Shown here in pieces: positions 18,493 through 27,990 of a DNA stretch of 64,000 nucleotides. A program made the translations under genes and the position numbers. The notes below the pieces were generated by a model. That model worked only from the letters and a program-made list of their open reading frames with translations, was not told where the DNA came from and did not search any database. How positions within the stretch are numbered: the first letter of the stretch is position 1; each line of letters starts with the position of its first letter. Origin of the DNA: Clostridiales bacterium (GTDB lineage Bacteria > Bacillota > Clostridia > Peptostreptococcales > Anaerovoracaceae); the NCBI GenBank assembly GCA_015258265.1, contig JABZIP010000005.1, forward strand, positions 1 to 64,000, in the 5' to 3' direction.

Positions 18493-18525
18493 AAAAAAAT
18501 AGCAGGGACAAGCCCTACTATTTTA
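18493..18525 (-). terminator. Intrinsic terminator after ispH-rpsA fusion
   Basis: On the minus strand AATAGTAGGG pairs with CCCTGCTATT (one mismatch) around CTTGT and is followed by a T run, nine bases past the stop of the fusion gene. Confidence 0.85.
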
Positions 18526-18533
18526 TGTTCTTT

Positions 18534-20516
18534 TTACTCAGCATCTGCTGCTTCCTCTGCCGGCTCTTCCTTAGCAGGTTCTTCCTTAGCCGCTTCCGGT
18601 AATGTAGCCTTTATGCTCAAGCTGATTCTTCTTCTTTCATAGTCAATCGCAAGGATTTCCGCTTCGATTTCCTTATCTACGGACAATACATCCGCTATGT
18701 TCTCGATTCTGTTTCTTGCAACCTCCGATATATGAACAAGTCCGTCAAGTCCCGGTTCAAGTTCTACAAACGCACCGTATTCCTTGATTTGCACAACTTT
18801 TCCTTTTACCCTTTGTCCTATTGCATATCTTTCTTCGATATTTGCCCACGGCTCAGGTTTTGTCTGCTTATATCCAAGAGAAATTTTTTCAGTTTCTCTA
18901 TTCATAGCTAAAATCTTAACCGGGATTTTTTCTCCGATTGCCAACATCTGTTCAGGATGCTTAAGTTTACCCCAAGAAATCTCGGATATGTGCAGTAATC
19001 CATCAACGCCGCCGATATCAACAAACGCACCATAATCTGTAAATCTCATTACGGTACCCTCTACGATATCTCCAACGCTCAATGTTCCCCAAATTTCGTC
19101 AAGAGTCTTCTGTCTGATTTCATGTAGATAAAGCCTATGTGAAAATACCACTCTGCCCTTCTTTATGTCAATTTTAACAACTTTTACTCTAAGCATTTTG
19201 CCTATAAAATCGTCGCCTTTGTCAACATATCTATCCGATAGTCCTGAATAAGGTATGTATCCTGTAATGTCCTTGTACTCTGCCAGTACTCCGCCCTTCA
19301 CTTCTCTTGTTACCTTAACGTCAACACTTGTTTTCTCGTCATATGCAACCTTTAATTCGTCCCAATATTTGTCTGCTTCGATTTTCTTTCTTGAAAGCAA
19401 AATGTTGCCATCTCCGTCGTCATGTCGAATCACTCTAGCTCTAATCATGTCGCCGACTTTGAACAGCTCTTTTAAATCACCATTCTCCTCTATAGACATC
19501 TCTTCCTTTGGAATGATTGCGTCTTTCTTGCAACTGATATTTACTATTATCTCTCTATCTCTTACCTCGATAATAGTACCCTCAACGTTTTCTCCGCTTT
19601 TTGGCAATTTGCTTGCCTTTTCAATGTCTGCCATAAACTCATCCATAGGATTTGTCTGTTTGTTTTCAGTGATAATTTCACTCATGTTAGCAATAACCTC
19701 CTCAATTAAGTGTTCAGGTGTAGACGCACCTGCCACAACCCCTATTGTATTATAAAATTCGATTTCTTGCAATGGTAAATTGTCTTTATTTTCTACGAAA
19801 TATGCTTTTTTGCAATTTTTTTTCGCAATTTCATATAATTTCCGAGAATTTGAGCTGTTTTTCCCACCAATTACCACTACCGCATCGACCATTCGAGATA
19901 GGTCTGCCGTCGAGTTTTGTCTTTCTTCCGTAACATAACAAATCGTATTTTTAAGCTCTATCTTCGCTGTCTTTTTCGCAATTTCCTTTTGAATTTCCTC
20001 AAACACATCTTGTTTTAGTGTCGTTTGCGCAACCAAAAAAACATCCTTATCTTGCAAATCAAATTCTTTGATTTCTTCAGCGTTTTGAGCTATGATTGCA
20101 GTTTTTTCACACCAACCGTTAATTCCTTGAACTTCCGGATGCAAACTGTTACCTGCGATTACAACCTGTTTTCCTTGCTCATACGCTTCGTTTACCAATT
20201 TATGTATTTTACTCACAAAAGGACATGTCGCATCGACAATTTTTAATCCCTTCTCTGCTGCCCTTTTATAAACATCAGCTTCGGCACCATGTGAACGCAC
20301 GATAACTATGCTACCGTTCTCAATATCTTCTATACTATGACGTAAAACAATTCCCGCCTCTTCAAGCTCCATTGTAACTATATCGTTGTGTATCAATTCT
20401 CCCAAGCTATATACCGCTTCGCCGTTATTTTCTTTTGCCGTTCGATATGCCAATTCTATTGCTCTTTTGACTCCAAAACAAAATCCCAAGTGCCCGGCTC
20501 TAATTATCGTCTTCAT
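18534..20516 (-). CDS. ispH: IspH (HMBPP reductase) fused to ribosomal protein S1-like domains
   Basis: 660 residues. Residues 1-280 are IspH: GFCFGVKRAI with the first cluster Cys, VDATCPFVSK with the second, the third in NTICYVTEERQ, and the SNSRKLYEIA motif. IspH makes IPP and DMAPP in the last step of the MEP route using a [4Fe-4S] cluster. From about 300 on there are four S1 RNA-binding repeats, clearest in FTDYGAFVDIGGVDGLLHIS and IKEYGAFVELEPGLDGLVHI, then a short Glu/Ala-rich tail. This fusion is known in many Clostridia, so it is a taxon marker and not novel. Confidence 0.95.
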   Translation of the reverse strand: MKTIIRAGHLGFCFGVKRAIELAYRTAKENNGEAVYSLGELIHNDIVTMELEEAGIVLRHSIEDIENGSIVIVRSHGAEADVYKRAAEKGLKIVDATCPFVSKIHKLVNEAYEQGKQVVIAGNSLHPEVQGINGWCEKTAIIAQNAEEIKEFDLQDKDVFLVAQTTLKQDVFEEIQKEIAKKTAKIELKNTICYVTEERQNSTADLSRMVDAVVVIGGKNSSNSRKLYEIAKKNCKKAYFVENKDNLPLQEIEFYNTIGVVAGASTPEHLIEEVIANMSEIITENKQTNPMDEFMADIEKASKLPKSGENVEGTIIEVRDREIIVNISCKKDAIIPKEEMSIEENGDLKELFKVGDMIRARVIRHDDGDGNILLSRKKIEADKYWDELKVAYDEKTSVDVKVTREVKGGVLAEYKDITGYIPYSGLSDRYVDKGDDFIGKMLRVKVVKIDIKKGRVVFSHRLYLHEIRQKTLDEIWGTLSVGDIVEGTVMRFTDYGAFVDIGGVDGLLHISEISWGKLKHPEQMLAIGEKIPVKILAMNRETEKISLGYKQTKPEPWANIEERYAIGQRVKGKVVQIKEYGAFVELEPGLDGLVHISEVARNRIENIADVLSVDKEIEAEILAIDYERRRISLSIKATLPEAAKEEPAKEEPAEEAADAE

Positions 20517-21783
20517 CTTCTCTTATTCCTTTTAAATAATTTGAAAATGAAACCTCATGTCCATTTCCTGTGGGTTCGTAGTACCGTATCTTTTCTCGAT
20601 ACAAATTATCAGGCAAGTACTGCTGTTTGACATATCCGCCATAATCATGCGGATACTTGTAATCTACACCTCTGCCCAGTTCTTTAGCTCCTGCGTAATG
20701 CGAGTCCTTCAAATGATTCGGTACATCATCTATTTTTTTCTTTCTTAAATCCGACAACGCTCGTTCAATTCCGACATATGCACTATTGGATTTAGGTGCT
20801 GCCGACATAGTTACAACCGCCTGAGCCAGATTTATCCTAGCTTCCGGAAACCCGACAATCAACGCAGCCTGGATGCACGAATTTACTATAACAATTGCAT
20901 TAGGATATGCCATACCTATGTCCTCGCTTGCCATAACAAGCAGCCTTCTTGCTATCATTTGCAAGTCCGCTCCTCCGTCTATCAATCGTGCCAAATAATG
21001 CAACGCCGCATCCGGATCGCTACCTCGTACCGACTTTTGAAGAGCAGAAAGCAAGTTGTACTTATCCTCGCTTTTATTATAAAATACAGCTTTTCGTTGA
21101 AAGGCTTCTTTCACCTTCGCCTGTGTAACAGTTTCCCCTTGATTCAAAGAATCCACAATATACGAAACCGTATCCAATGCAACTCTGGCATCCCCTCCCG
21201 AAAGTTCTGCTATCAGTCCCAAGGCATCCTCTTCGTAAGTAATTCCGAGAGTTGAAATCCCCAGCTGTGAATCCGAAAAGGCGCGTCTTAACAATTTTAC
21301 CAAATCGTCCTCACTAAGTCGCTTAAACTCATATATATTGCGCACCCTGCTTAAAATAGCGTCATTGATAGAAAAATACGGATTTTCTGTAGTGCTTCCT
21401 ATAAAGTGCAACACACCTTCCTCAAGCGCCTTAAGCAAACTGTCTTGCTGTAATTTATTCCATCTATGAACTTCGTCAACATAAAGATATGTGGACTTTG
21501 CCTCCAAGCCGTAAAATCTGAACTCCGCCTCTTCTATTACCGCCTTCAGTTCCTTTACTCCCGATGATACAGCATTGATTTCAACAAAATAGCCATCGCA
21601 CATGCTCGCTATAATCCTCGCAAGCGTGGTTTTACCTGTTCCTGACGGTCCAAAAAAAATTGCGGACTCAAATTTCCCATTCATTATCGAATTATACAAA
21701 AGAGATCCTTTATATAAAAAGTGTTCTTGCCCGACAAACTCATCCAGACTCTTTGCTCGCATCCGCGTTGAAAATGGTACCAT
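20500..21783 (-). CDS. rarA: Replication-associated recombination protein A (RarA/MgsA ATPase)
   Basis: 427 residues. AAA+ motifs: Walker A FGPSGTGKTTLA (44-55), Walker B YVDEVHRWNK (about 100-109), and the C-terminal MgsA tetramerisation part with RLIDGGADLQMIARRL and ASEDIGMA. The protein acts at stalled replication forks. The start overlaps the apbE stop (TAATG) and its 3' end overlaps ispH-rpsA by 17 bases, making an apbE-rarA-ispH unit. Confidence 0.95.
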   Translation of the reverse strand: MVPFSTRMRAKSLDEFVGQEHFLYKGSLLYNSIMNGKFESAIFFGPSGTGKTTLARIIASMCDGYFVEINAVSSGVKELKAVIEEAEFRFYGLEAKSTYLYVDEVHRWNKLQQDSLLKALEEGVLHFIGSTTENPYFSINDAILSRVRNIYEFKRLSEDDLVKLLRRAFSDSQLGISTLGITYEEDALGLIAELSGGDARVALDTVSYIVDSLNQGETVTQAKVKEAFQRKAVFYNKSEDKYNLLSALQKSVRGSDPDAALHYLARLIDGGADLQMIARRLLVMASEDIGMAYPNAIVIVNSCIQAALIVGFPEARINLAQAVVTMSAAPKSNSAYVGIERALSDLRKKKIDDVPNHLKDSHYAGAKELGRGVDYKYPHDYGGYVKQQYLPDNLYREKIRYYEPTGNGHEVSFSNYLKGIREDEDDN

Positions 21784-22811
21784 TACTTATATTCCTTTAA
21801 ATTCATATTCTTAGTTGTAATTATCTCACCGCTTTTCAGAATAATATCAGCTTCGAATCCTTCCATTTGCTCAATCAAAGCAAGTCCCTTTTCACTGCCG
21901 AGCAGCAAACAGATACTGCTTAGTGCATCTGCATCTACAGAATATCCCTTACTTGCAACTATGCTCACCGATTCCACATCTGTGTCCGCAGGATAGCCTG
22001 TAGCAACATCCAGTATATGATGATATAACACGCCGTCTTGTTCAAATGCCCTCTCATAAATTCCTGAAGTAACCACTGTGGCATCTGCCACCTCAACATA
22101 TCCTACAATATCCTTTCTCTCTGTAAACGGCTTTTCTATTCCTATATTCCAAGGTTTCCCGTCAGACTTAGTTCCGATAGCCACAACATTACCGCCAAGA
22201 TTTACAAGCGCATGACTTGCTCCTTGATCTTCTATATACTTTGTTACTTTATCCGCTATGTATCCTTTAGCTATTCCGCCCAAATCAATCGCCACCGCAG
22301 TATTCAAAAGACGCGCAAAATACAAACCGTTTTCTTCTTTCAACTCTATATTTCGATAATCTATATTTACTAGAGCATTTTCAATCTTTTCCTGCTCAGG
22401 CACTTTAGGTTTATCCGCTTGAAAATCCCAAAGTTCAGCCAGCTTTCCAACCGTTACATCAAACTTTCCTTCAGAAAGCTGCGCATAGTATAAACTTTTT
22501 TGTAAAAGTTCATATGTATTTTCTGTAATTTCAACAAATTCCCCATTAGAGTGATTGACATTATATATATCGCTGCCCTTAACAGTTCTGCTCAATATGT
22601 TTTCATAATCCCTGCACAGTGCAAAAGCTCCCTTTAAAATTTTATTCGCATCTTCTTCCGGCATCCCATAAATACTTATAGAACAAACGGTATCCAAAAG
22701 ATCGTACTGAGTATCGCTTATCACTTCTTCGTCCGCAGACCGGCAAGCACTGAAAGAAAACAACAAAGCCACCAGCAGGCTAAAAGCCAAAGTTTTTCTC
22801 AAATTCATCAT
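21783..22811 (-). CDS. apbE: FAD:protein FMN transferase, lipoprotein (ApbE)
   Basis: 342 residues. A lipoprotein signal ends in SFSACRS (Cys about 23), so the enzyme is anchored outside the membrane. Core ApbE motifs are DLGGIAKGYIADKV, ALVNLGGNVVAIG and the late DALSS. ApbE moves FMN from FAD to a Thr or Ser in FMN-binding domains using Mg2+. Several such targets lie 8-18 kb away in this window (30 kb, 31-40 kb), so they are its likely substrates. A promoter precedes it at 22847-22875, and AGGAGG sets the start. Confidence 0.95.
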   Translation of the reverse strand: MMNLRKTLAFSLLVALLFSFSACRSADEEVISDTQYDLLDTVCSISIYGMPEEDANKILKGAFALCRDYENILSRTVKGSDIYNVNHSNGEFVEITENTYELLQKSLYYAQLSEGKFDVTVGKLAELWDFQADKPKVPEQEKIENALVNIDYRNIELKEENGLYFARLLNTAVAIDLGGIAKGYIADKVTKYIEDQGASHALVNLGGNVVAIGTKSDGKPWNIGIEKPFTERKDIVGYVEVADATVVTSGIYERAFEQDGVLYHHILDVATGYPADTDVESVSIVASKGYSVDADALSSICLLLGSEKGLALIEQMEGFEADIILKSGEIITTKNMNLKEYK

Positions 22812-22846
22812 TAAATACCTCCTTAAACGCCTTATTTGTTAGCAAT

Positions 22847-22875
22847 ATTTTATCATATTACGCCAAAAAAGTCAC
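22847..22875 (-). promoter_or_regulatory. Candidate promoter of apbE-rarA-ispH
   Basis: GTGACT (22870-22875), 17-bp spacer and TAAAAT (22847-22852) on the minus strand, about 36 bp upstream of the apbE start. Confidence 0.55.
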
Positions 22876-22937
22876 TTAAGGAACATTATTTAAACAAAAG
22901 TTATTTCAACCGCGCAAATACCTTGCTTCAATTCAAA

Positions 22938-23444
22938 TCAATTATACCCGCAATAATACGCTTCTCTTTTCAGTTCTCCTGCTGCCGTCACCAATTTATC
23001 TAATGAATAATTCCTATCTAAATTACCCTTAAATATATTCAGATAGTCAGTACAAGCCGTGCTGTTTAGCGGAATTTCGTTCAAAAGCCGACAAATCTTC
23101 TTAGCTATATTTTCCTCGTTACTTGCCATTTGATATTTCAATGCTATTTCCATATCATCGTTGATATAAAGCATATTCATTGACAATTCCAATTTTCTCA
23201 AATCGAACATATAATTTTCCGCCCTGCGCAAATTTAAACATAATTTTTCTAAAACTCCCAGTAATTTCAACGGCGTATCTAAATCTTCCGCAGCAACTTT
23301 TCTAAAACCTGCATCGTCAATAAAGCTGTAAATAGTATCCCCTACGACACTAAAACTTTGCTTTAAAAATACACCATGCTCCCCCTTTGCCAAAATATTC
23401 ATTTCAAAATCGGCAAGTCGCTTGCGTTCGTATTGTGCCTCCAT
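22938..23444 (-). CDS. DUF6382-like protein at the end of the Tad operon
   Basis: 168 residues, no signal peptide or membrane helix. The pattern of a leucine-rich helix (LKLLGVLEKLCLNL), then YMFDLRKLELSMNMLYIN and a short hydrophobic strand (IALKYQM), resembles the DUF6382 domain that precedes FHA domains in Tad loci of Firmicutes. No FHA domain follows here. The start at 23444, directly after the upstream stop, is preferred over 23477, which would overlap the upstream gene by 32 bases. Assignment rests mainly on context and is tentative. Confidence 0.55.
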   Translation of the reverse strand: MEAQYERKRLADFEMNILAKGEHGVFLKQSFSVVGDTIYSFIDDAGFRKVAAEDLDTPLKLLGVLEKLCLNLRRAENYMFDLRKLELSMNMLYINDDMEIALKYQMASNEENIAKKICRLLNEIPLNSTACTDYLNIFKGNLDRNYSLDKLVTAAGELKREAYYCGYN

Positions 23445-23445
23445 A

Positions 23446-24231
23446 TCATACACCCCCACAGATGCTGCAAGGCGCAAACCCTTTTTTCTCAGCCTCCACC
23501 TTTTCCATCTCTATCACATATTTATCCACCGCATTGCATGATCCTCTATGATATACATCTCCGCTCTTATAAAAGCAATACACGCATCCTCCCATGCTAA
23601 CAGATTTTGCGTTACACAATTTACACGGTTTAAACCGTGCTCTGACTTTTTTATCTAAAACCGTTCTTGTTGCGTAATTCTGTATGTACCTACAATTCTT
23701 GCAATGATATTTTTCACCGGCTCGTGGAAATACCCAAACTTTTTGCGAGTCTTCCTCTTCTTCAAGTAAATCAAAGCCTTTGGGATTCTCATAATCATCT
23801 TGCCCGACAAATGCTCTCGTAAGCATATGTTCCTTCAAAAATATAGTACCTGCCATAGGCATACCAAGTTTCGGTTCCATAGAATAATCAACATCAAACG
23901 AAATCAAATTGTTAATACCGTGCCTTTTGTATCTATACCAAAATTTTTTTACTGCCACATCGAAAATCTCCGGATTTTCATGCACGATACGCCTTTCCAG
24001 TTTTTGCGTAAATGCAAGCGCCTCAATCTTTCCCACAGCAGTATAAGAATGTATAGCAAGCAGCCTCGCCTCATCCGCTGCACTATGCTCGACCGATTCA
24101 CTTGCCGAATTTACCTTAAGCATAAAAGCAAGCGACAATATCGCTATTATTACAATTGGTAACAATATCGCTGTTTCAAGAGTTAAACTACCTTCTTTAC
24201 ACTTAATATATCTATCAATAATTCTGAACAT
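23446..24231 (-). CDS. TadE-like pseudopilin with duplicated Cys/His metal-binding C-terminus
   Basis: 261 residues. The N-terminus CKEGSLTLETAILLPIV has the TadE signature: a Gly cleavage site, Glu at +5 and then a membrane helix. Residues 170-261 are unusual: two copies of YH-x3-C followed 23 residues later by PC-x2-C (H176, C180, C203, C206; H228, C232, C255, C258), with another C-x2-C (C216, C219) between them. The spacing is identical in both copies. This resembles the Ada-type zinc site found in several secreted and nuclease proteins. The role in the pilus is unknown. It overlaps both neighbours in the operon. Confidence 0.75.
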   Translation of the reverse strand: MFRIIDRYIKCKEGSLTLETAILLPIVIIAILSLAFMLKVNSASESVEHSAADEARLLAIHSYTAVGKIEALAFTQKLERRIVHENPEIFDVAVKKFWYRYKRHGINNLISFDVDYSMEPKLGMPMAGTIFLKEHMLTRAFVGQDDYENPKGFDLLEEEEDSQKVWVFPRAGEKYHCKNCRYIQNYATRTVLDKKVRARFKPCKLCNAKSVSMGGCVYCFYKSGDVYHRGSCNAVDKYVIEMEKVEAEKKGFAPCSICGGV

Positions 24232-25465
24232 TTTGATGCCTTTTCCCGTTCACAAGTACATTGTATGCAAGCCCCGTATAGCAATCCTCTATGAAAAAAT
24301 CTTCGTCATCACATCCTTGCAAGTTAATTTGTATTAAATCCATGCTCCTATATATCTTTTTCTCCTCCTTTTGCGCCGCAAGGACCAGCCTCAAATACTC
24401 ATCATAACTCATCCCGCTTGTATCCGTAGGAACAATATACCCCCTCGAATCATCCGATTTTTTAGCCACAATACCGTATATTTTATCCTTTATCGCACCA
24501 AGTCCCACTGCCCACTGCATATCAGTTTTAGCAAATGCAACATTTTTCTTATCGAGAATCAGCTTTACATCGTTTGAGGTTTCCGCTATTGCCCATGCTT
24601 CTGCTATAATTACAGCCGTAGCAACCGCTGCAACACCCGGCGTGAGAATTTCCGCCAGCTCTGTTATTTCTTGCATTTTTTTCGGATTTGCATAAATATG
24701 TGCAGAATTGAGTGCCAATCGCATTATCCAAAAATCTCGCTTAAAGGCTTCTAAGTTAGCAGCATCACTTAATTTTCCATATATTATATATTCTATTTCG
24801 TTTTGGAAAAATGTATAGATCTTGCTGCTATTTTTATCGTATGTGTTGAAATTTTTCTCTATATACATATCCATGCAAAAATTCTCAATCGAAATTTTTC
24901 CTGTAGGCACAAGTTCCGTTACATTGGAAAATATACTCGTTACAGCCTCTTTTCCATAAGTGTTTGACGGCAATTTGCTAATCAAGCGCTTATTTCTAAT
25001 TACACCTTCACTATCTTCGCTTTTCCCTTTATTTTCCTTTTTGACAATCGACGGATATTTCAAACTTTCAAGAGCCTCTTTCTTAAAATTATCAGGTTCT
25101 ATAAGTGCAAATTCATCTAAAATCACCGTACACGATTCAAGTTTAGGCTTAACCAAAGCAAAACTTTTAGCCTCTTTTTTAGAACGGAAATTTTCCAAAA
25201 TATAAAATTTTAATTTGTCTTCCGTATTGTTATAAAAATCTTTAAACGCAAATATCCCATAGTCATCTTTCAATGCAGCATGAAACTCCGACAAAATAGC
25301 GCGCCCCGATGTTTGGAGCACGCTTTCCTCATATGAATAGTTAGTGAAATTTGCTCCCGCATATACAAACACTACCGTAAGCATTAACATCGCCGAAAAA
25401 ATCAATGCCAAAAGCACCGATGAATTGCCTTTCTTGCTGAAAATACAAATTCCTATACCATTCAT
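24215..25465 (-). CDS. TadG-like DUF5702 family protein
   Basis: 416 residues. After a short basic start comes KKGNSSVLLALIFSAMLML, a class III signal-like membrane anchor of the DUF5702 group that accompanies Tad genes in Clostridia. The rest is predicted extracellular, with a second hydrophobic stretch near residues 270-300 (alanine-rich, ITELAEILTPGVAAVATAV). Such TadG-like proteins are thought to help assemble or tether Flp pili. It overlaps the upstream TadE-like gene by 4 bases and the downstream one by 17, consistent with one transcript. Confidence 0.7.
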   Translation of the reverse strand: MNGIGICIFSKKGNSSVLLALIFSAMLMLTVVFVYAGANFTNYSYEESVLQTSGRAILSEFHAALKDDYGIFAFKDFYNNTEDKLKFYILENFRSKKEAKSFALVKPKLESCTVILDEFALIEPDNFKKEALESLKYPSIVKKENKGKSEDSEGVIRNKRLISKLPSNTYGKEAVTSIFSNVTELVPTGKISIENFCMDMYIEKNFNTYDKNSSKIYTFFQNEIEYIIYGKLSDAANLEAFKRDFWIMRLALNSAHIYANPKKMQEITELAEILTPGVAAVATAVIIAEAWAIAETSNDVKLILDKKNVAFAKTDMQWAVGLGAIKDKIYGIVAKKSDDSRGYIVPTDTSGMSYDEYLRLVLAAQKEEKKIYRSMDLIQINLQGCDDEDFFIEDCYTGLAYNVLVNGKRHQNVQNY

Positions 25466-25884
25466 TTAATCACCATATCCAACTTTCTGATATACTTTTT
25501 TTCATCTATGTCATAAAGCACCGAATAATGGCTGCGCTTCTTAGTAGAAAACGCTATCCCATAAGAGCTGTACTGTTTTGCCCTTATCCCTTCCAAAACC
25601 GTTTCTGTGCCTGTTCGTCCTCTTTTAATCGTATCGCCATACATGAACACTTGCTTTGAATACTTATCTTGTACCAGCGCCATCGAATTTGAAAATTCAA
25701 AACTTCCTATCTTATTGTCAGTCAAATTTTTTTCCTTCAATTCGATATTAAGTCCGGCTTTTGCCACGCTCGCCATATACATAGATATTATTATGCAAAT
25801 TACAGTAATCATAGTCAAAAATATCAAGGGATATATAAGCGATGCCTCCACAATAGCTCCGCCCTTTTTACATTTAATTTTCAT
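25462..25884 (-). CDS. TadE family minor pseudopilin
   Basis: 140 residues. CKKGGAIVEASLIYPLIF is a clear TadE N-terminus: cleavage after the first Gly puts Glu at +5, followed by the hydrophobic assembly helix. The remaining 100 residues are a small extracellular domain ending in MDIDEKKYIRKLD-like charged sequence. TadE proteins are minor components needed for Flp pilus assembly. Its ATG is immediately after the flp stop. Confidence 0.78.
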   Translation of the reverse strand: MKIKCKKGGAIVEASLIYPLIFLTMITVICIIISMYMASVAKAGLNIELKEKNLTDNKIGSFEFSNSMALVQDKYSKQVFMYGDTIKRGRTGTETVLEGIRAKQYSSYGIAFSTKKRSHYSVLYDIDEKKYIRKLDMVIK

Positions 25885-26037
25885 CTAAAAACCCGCATTC
25901 ATCAATCCTGCAAATATTTTTTCGACAAAATTGGTTATGTGGCTCTTAAAAAGCAAGCCTACACCGATAGCGATAGCTATAAGTATTCCAACTTGAACCA
26001 TTTCCATTCCCTTTTTGCTTCTAAACATTTTCAACAT
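25885..26037 (-). CDS. Flp-type pilin subunit
   Basis: 50 residues. KKGMEMVQVGILIAIAIGVG followed by FKSHITNFVEKIF is the short form typical of clostridial Tad pilins, with a Gly processing site and one long hydrophobic helix. Processing would need the prepilin peptidase at 46854. A GGGAGGA motif sits 7 bases before the ATG at 26037; an in-frame extension to 26082 has no such support and would run into the upstream gene's end. Confidence 0.8.
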   Translation of the reverse strand: MLKMFRSKKGMEMVQVGILIAIAIGVGLLFKSHITNFVEKIFAGLMNAGF

Positions 26038-26056
26038 ACTTTCTTCCTCCCTTCTT

Positions 26057-27223
26057 TCACATATCGAGCATCGCCGGCGCAAGAGTTATTAAAATCAGAG
26101 ATAAAAGCTGCATCGCAAGCGGTATGGTCAATTTTGTTTCAGCTACTCTTGCCCGTTCTTCCGCTCGCTTCCTTCTTTGATAAGACAGAAGCTCGCTTTC
26201 AGTTTGCATTGCCCGCACAAGCTCTGTCCCTCTATTGATATTATCGCTTATCACATTAACAACCCTTATAAACTCTTTATTTTCCGTTCGCTTAGAGAAT
26301 TTTTTCAATTCTACAATTACAGAAGCATTGCTTTCCTTAGACTTTTGATTTATTTTCCAAAGTTCATCGTAAAAATACGATTGACAATTTGATATGCTGC
26401 CATAAGCAACAGTTTTCTCAAATGCCGATGTAAATACCATTCCTGCATTTATGAGTAGCACCAATTTATTAAAGAATTCCGACAATTCTCGTTCAACCGA
26501 TTCTGCTGCCTTTTTTTCCTCTCTTTTGAACCTTTCGTACCTACCCGCATATACTAACACCAGTCCTAAAATACCTGCAATCAAAATCACTATGTATGTC
26601 CTGTCTTTTTTGCTCCTCCACGATAGTTGCTTTATACTTCCCGCTTCTTTCGGCAGTTTGATTACATCTCTATCGTCCTTTGCTCCTATAGTATATAATT
26701 TAAGTTTAAGTTCATCATCAGCGCTCTTTCGCCTTGCCGCAAGCAGGCGCTTTTCTTCCTGCTCGCGTTGCTTTTTCACATATCCCTTTGGGTTTACTAA
26801 AAGCAATACTTTCTTATCGATTTTTTCTTTTTTCGATTTTCCCGATACCACAAGCTCCAAGTTTTTCGGTACTTCTTCCGCAATCTTTCTACTCACATAC
26901 TGCCTACCGTTTTTCTCAAAAACTATTTCCTCATCATTTAAAACTATGTTTATGACAAAACAAGTAATTAACATAGTAGCGATAACTAAAATCAGAAAAT
27001 ATCTTTTGCAAATTTCGCTCCTGTGTCTTTCAATCTTCGAAAAATCCGCTTCATCTCCGCAAACCTTATAAAGTAATCTTCTGAATTCCTCCTCTTGCCC
27101 CGTAAACCTCGCGGGTAGGACTTTGGATATTTTTTTAGAAATCTCATCCAAACTATTGCTCAATTTTCCGTCATTCGAAATAAAGCTATTATCGTTTTTT
27201 AAACTCATTTTAAAGAATTTCAT
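26057..27223 (-). CDS. Tad pilus assembly membrane protein TadC-like (T2SF domain)
   Basis: 388 residues. Two hydrophobic segments at about 77-92 and 208-226 flank a charged region; the C-terminal third (230-388) is a type II secretion F domain with NKLVLLINAGMVFTSAFEKT, FIRVVNVISDNINRGTELV and a final hydrophobic stretch. T2SF proteins form the membrane platform that couples the CpaF ATPase to pilus growth. The start overlaps tadB by 4 bases. The long N-terminal charged part is larger than in typical TadC. Confidence 0.85.
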   Translation of the reverse strand: MKFFKMSLKNDNSFISNDGKLSNSLDEISKKISKVLPARFTGQEEEFRRLLYKVCGDEADFSKIERHRSEICKRYFLILVIATMLITCFVINIVLNDEEIVFEKNGRQYVSRKIAEEVPKNLELVVSGKSKKEKIDKKVLLLVNPKGYVKKQREQEEKRLLAARRKSADDELKLKLYTIGAKDDRDVIKLPKEAGSIKQLSWRSKKDRTYIVILIAGILGLVLVYAGRYERFKREEKKAAESVERELSEFFNKLVLLINAGMVFTSAFEKTVAYGSISNCQSYFYDELWKINQKSKESNASVIVELKKFSKRTENKEFIRVVNVISDNINRGTELVRAMQTESELLSYQRRKRAEERARVAETKLTIPLAMQLLSLILITLAPAMLDM

Positions 27224-27990
27224 ATTTCAATATCCATTATCCTTCCCATCACATAATAAGCTGCTGCGGTAATAGCAAGTGCAAGTGTCATTATCAACAT
27301 TCCTATTCCCGTATGATACAGCTTGTCCAAATACCCGGGAGACATCAAGTTAAGAAAAACTATTATCACAAGCGGCATTAAACTGATAATTTTTCCCTCA
27401 ACACGCTTTTGCGCTGTCAATGTTTGAATTTCTCTTGATACATTTAATCTATTAACCAAAATTTGCGTTGTATTCAAAATCACCTGTTTCACATCAGCCC
27501 CCGTACTTCTACAAATGGAATAAGTTTCAGCAAAACTGATTATTTCGGCAATCCTACTCCTATACGCAAAATCCTTTAATAGTTCCTCCTCATTGGCATG
27601 ACTTTCTTTTATAGCATTTATCATTAAAGAAAGCTCCTGCATGATAGGCTCGCTATCGTTATAAATCAAACTCAAACTGCCTTCAGCTTCTAACAGCGCC
27701 TCCGCCATTTGTCTCCCCGAGCTTATAGATGCATCCAGCGCATATAGCAAGTCCCGAAAACTATACCTAAGCCTTTCTGAAATTTGCCGCAACCTATAAG
27801 CCTCGTAAAATCTCTTAAGCGGTACAGAAAGCAAAGAAAAAACTACAGACACGATAATGTTTCCATAAAAAATCACTCCGACCACCATAAATGCGGATAT
27901 GCATTTCATATAATAATCTACCGTTTCCTTTTTAGATAACCTGTAAACCGTATAATTCGGTTTCTTATTATCTAACTCTCCTTCGCCCAT
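27220..27990 (-). CDS. Tad pilus assembly membrane protein TadB-like (T2SF domain)
   Basis: 256 residues. Two N-terminal helices (about 30-58), then the T2SF region with FRDLLYALDASISSGRQMAEAL and STGADVKQVILNTTQILVNR, and two C-terminal helices. It is the usual partner of the next gene, TadC. The ATG lies inside the end of cpaF by 19 bases, indicating coupled translation. Confidence 0.87.
   Translation of the reverse strand: MGEGELDNKKPNYTVYRLSKKETVDYYMKCISAFMVVGVIFYGNIIVSVVFSLLSVPLKRFYEAYRLRQISERLRYSFRDLLYALDASISSGRQMAEALLEAEGSLSLIYNDSEPIMQELSLMINAIKESHANEEELLKDFAYRSRIAEIISFAETYSICRSTGADVKQVILNTTQILVNRLNVSREIQTLTAQKRVEGKIISLMPLVIIVFLNLMSPGYLDKLYHTGIGMLIMTLALAITAAAYYVMGRIMDIEI

Noticed and set aside
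18534..20516. IspH-S1 fusion as a novel fusion
   Set aside because: This bifunctional protein is well known in Clostridia; it is a taxon marker only.
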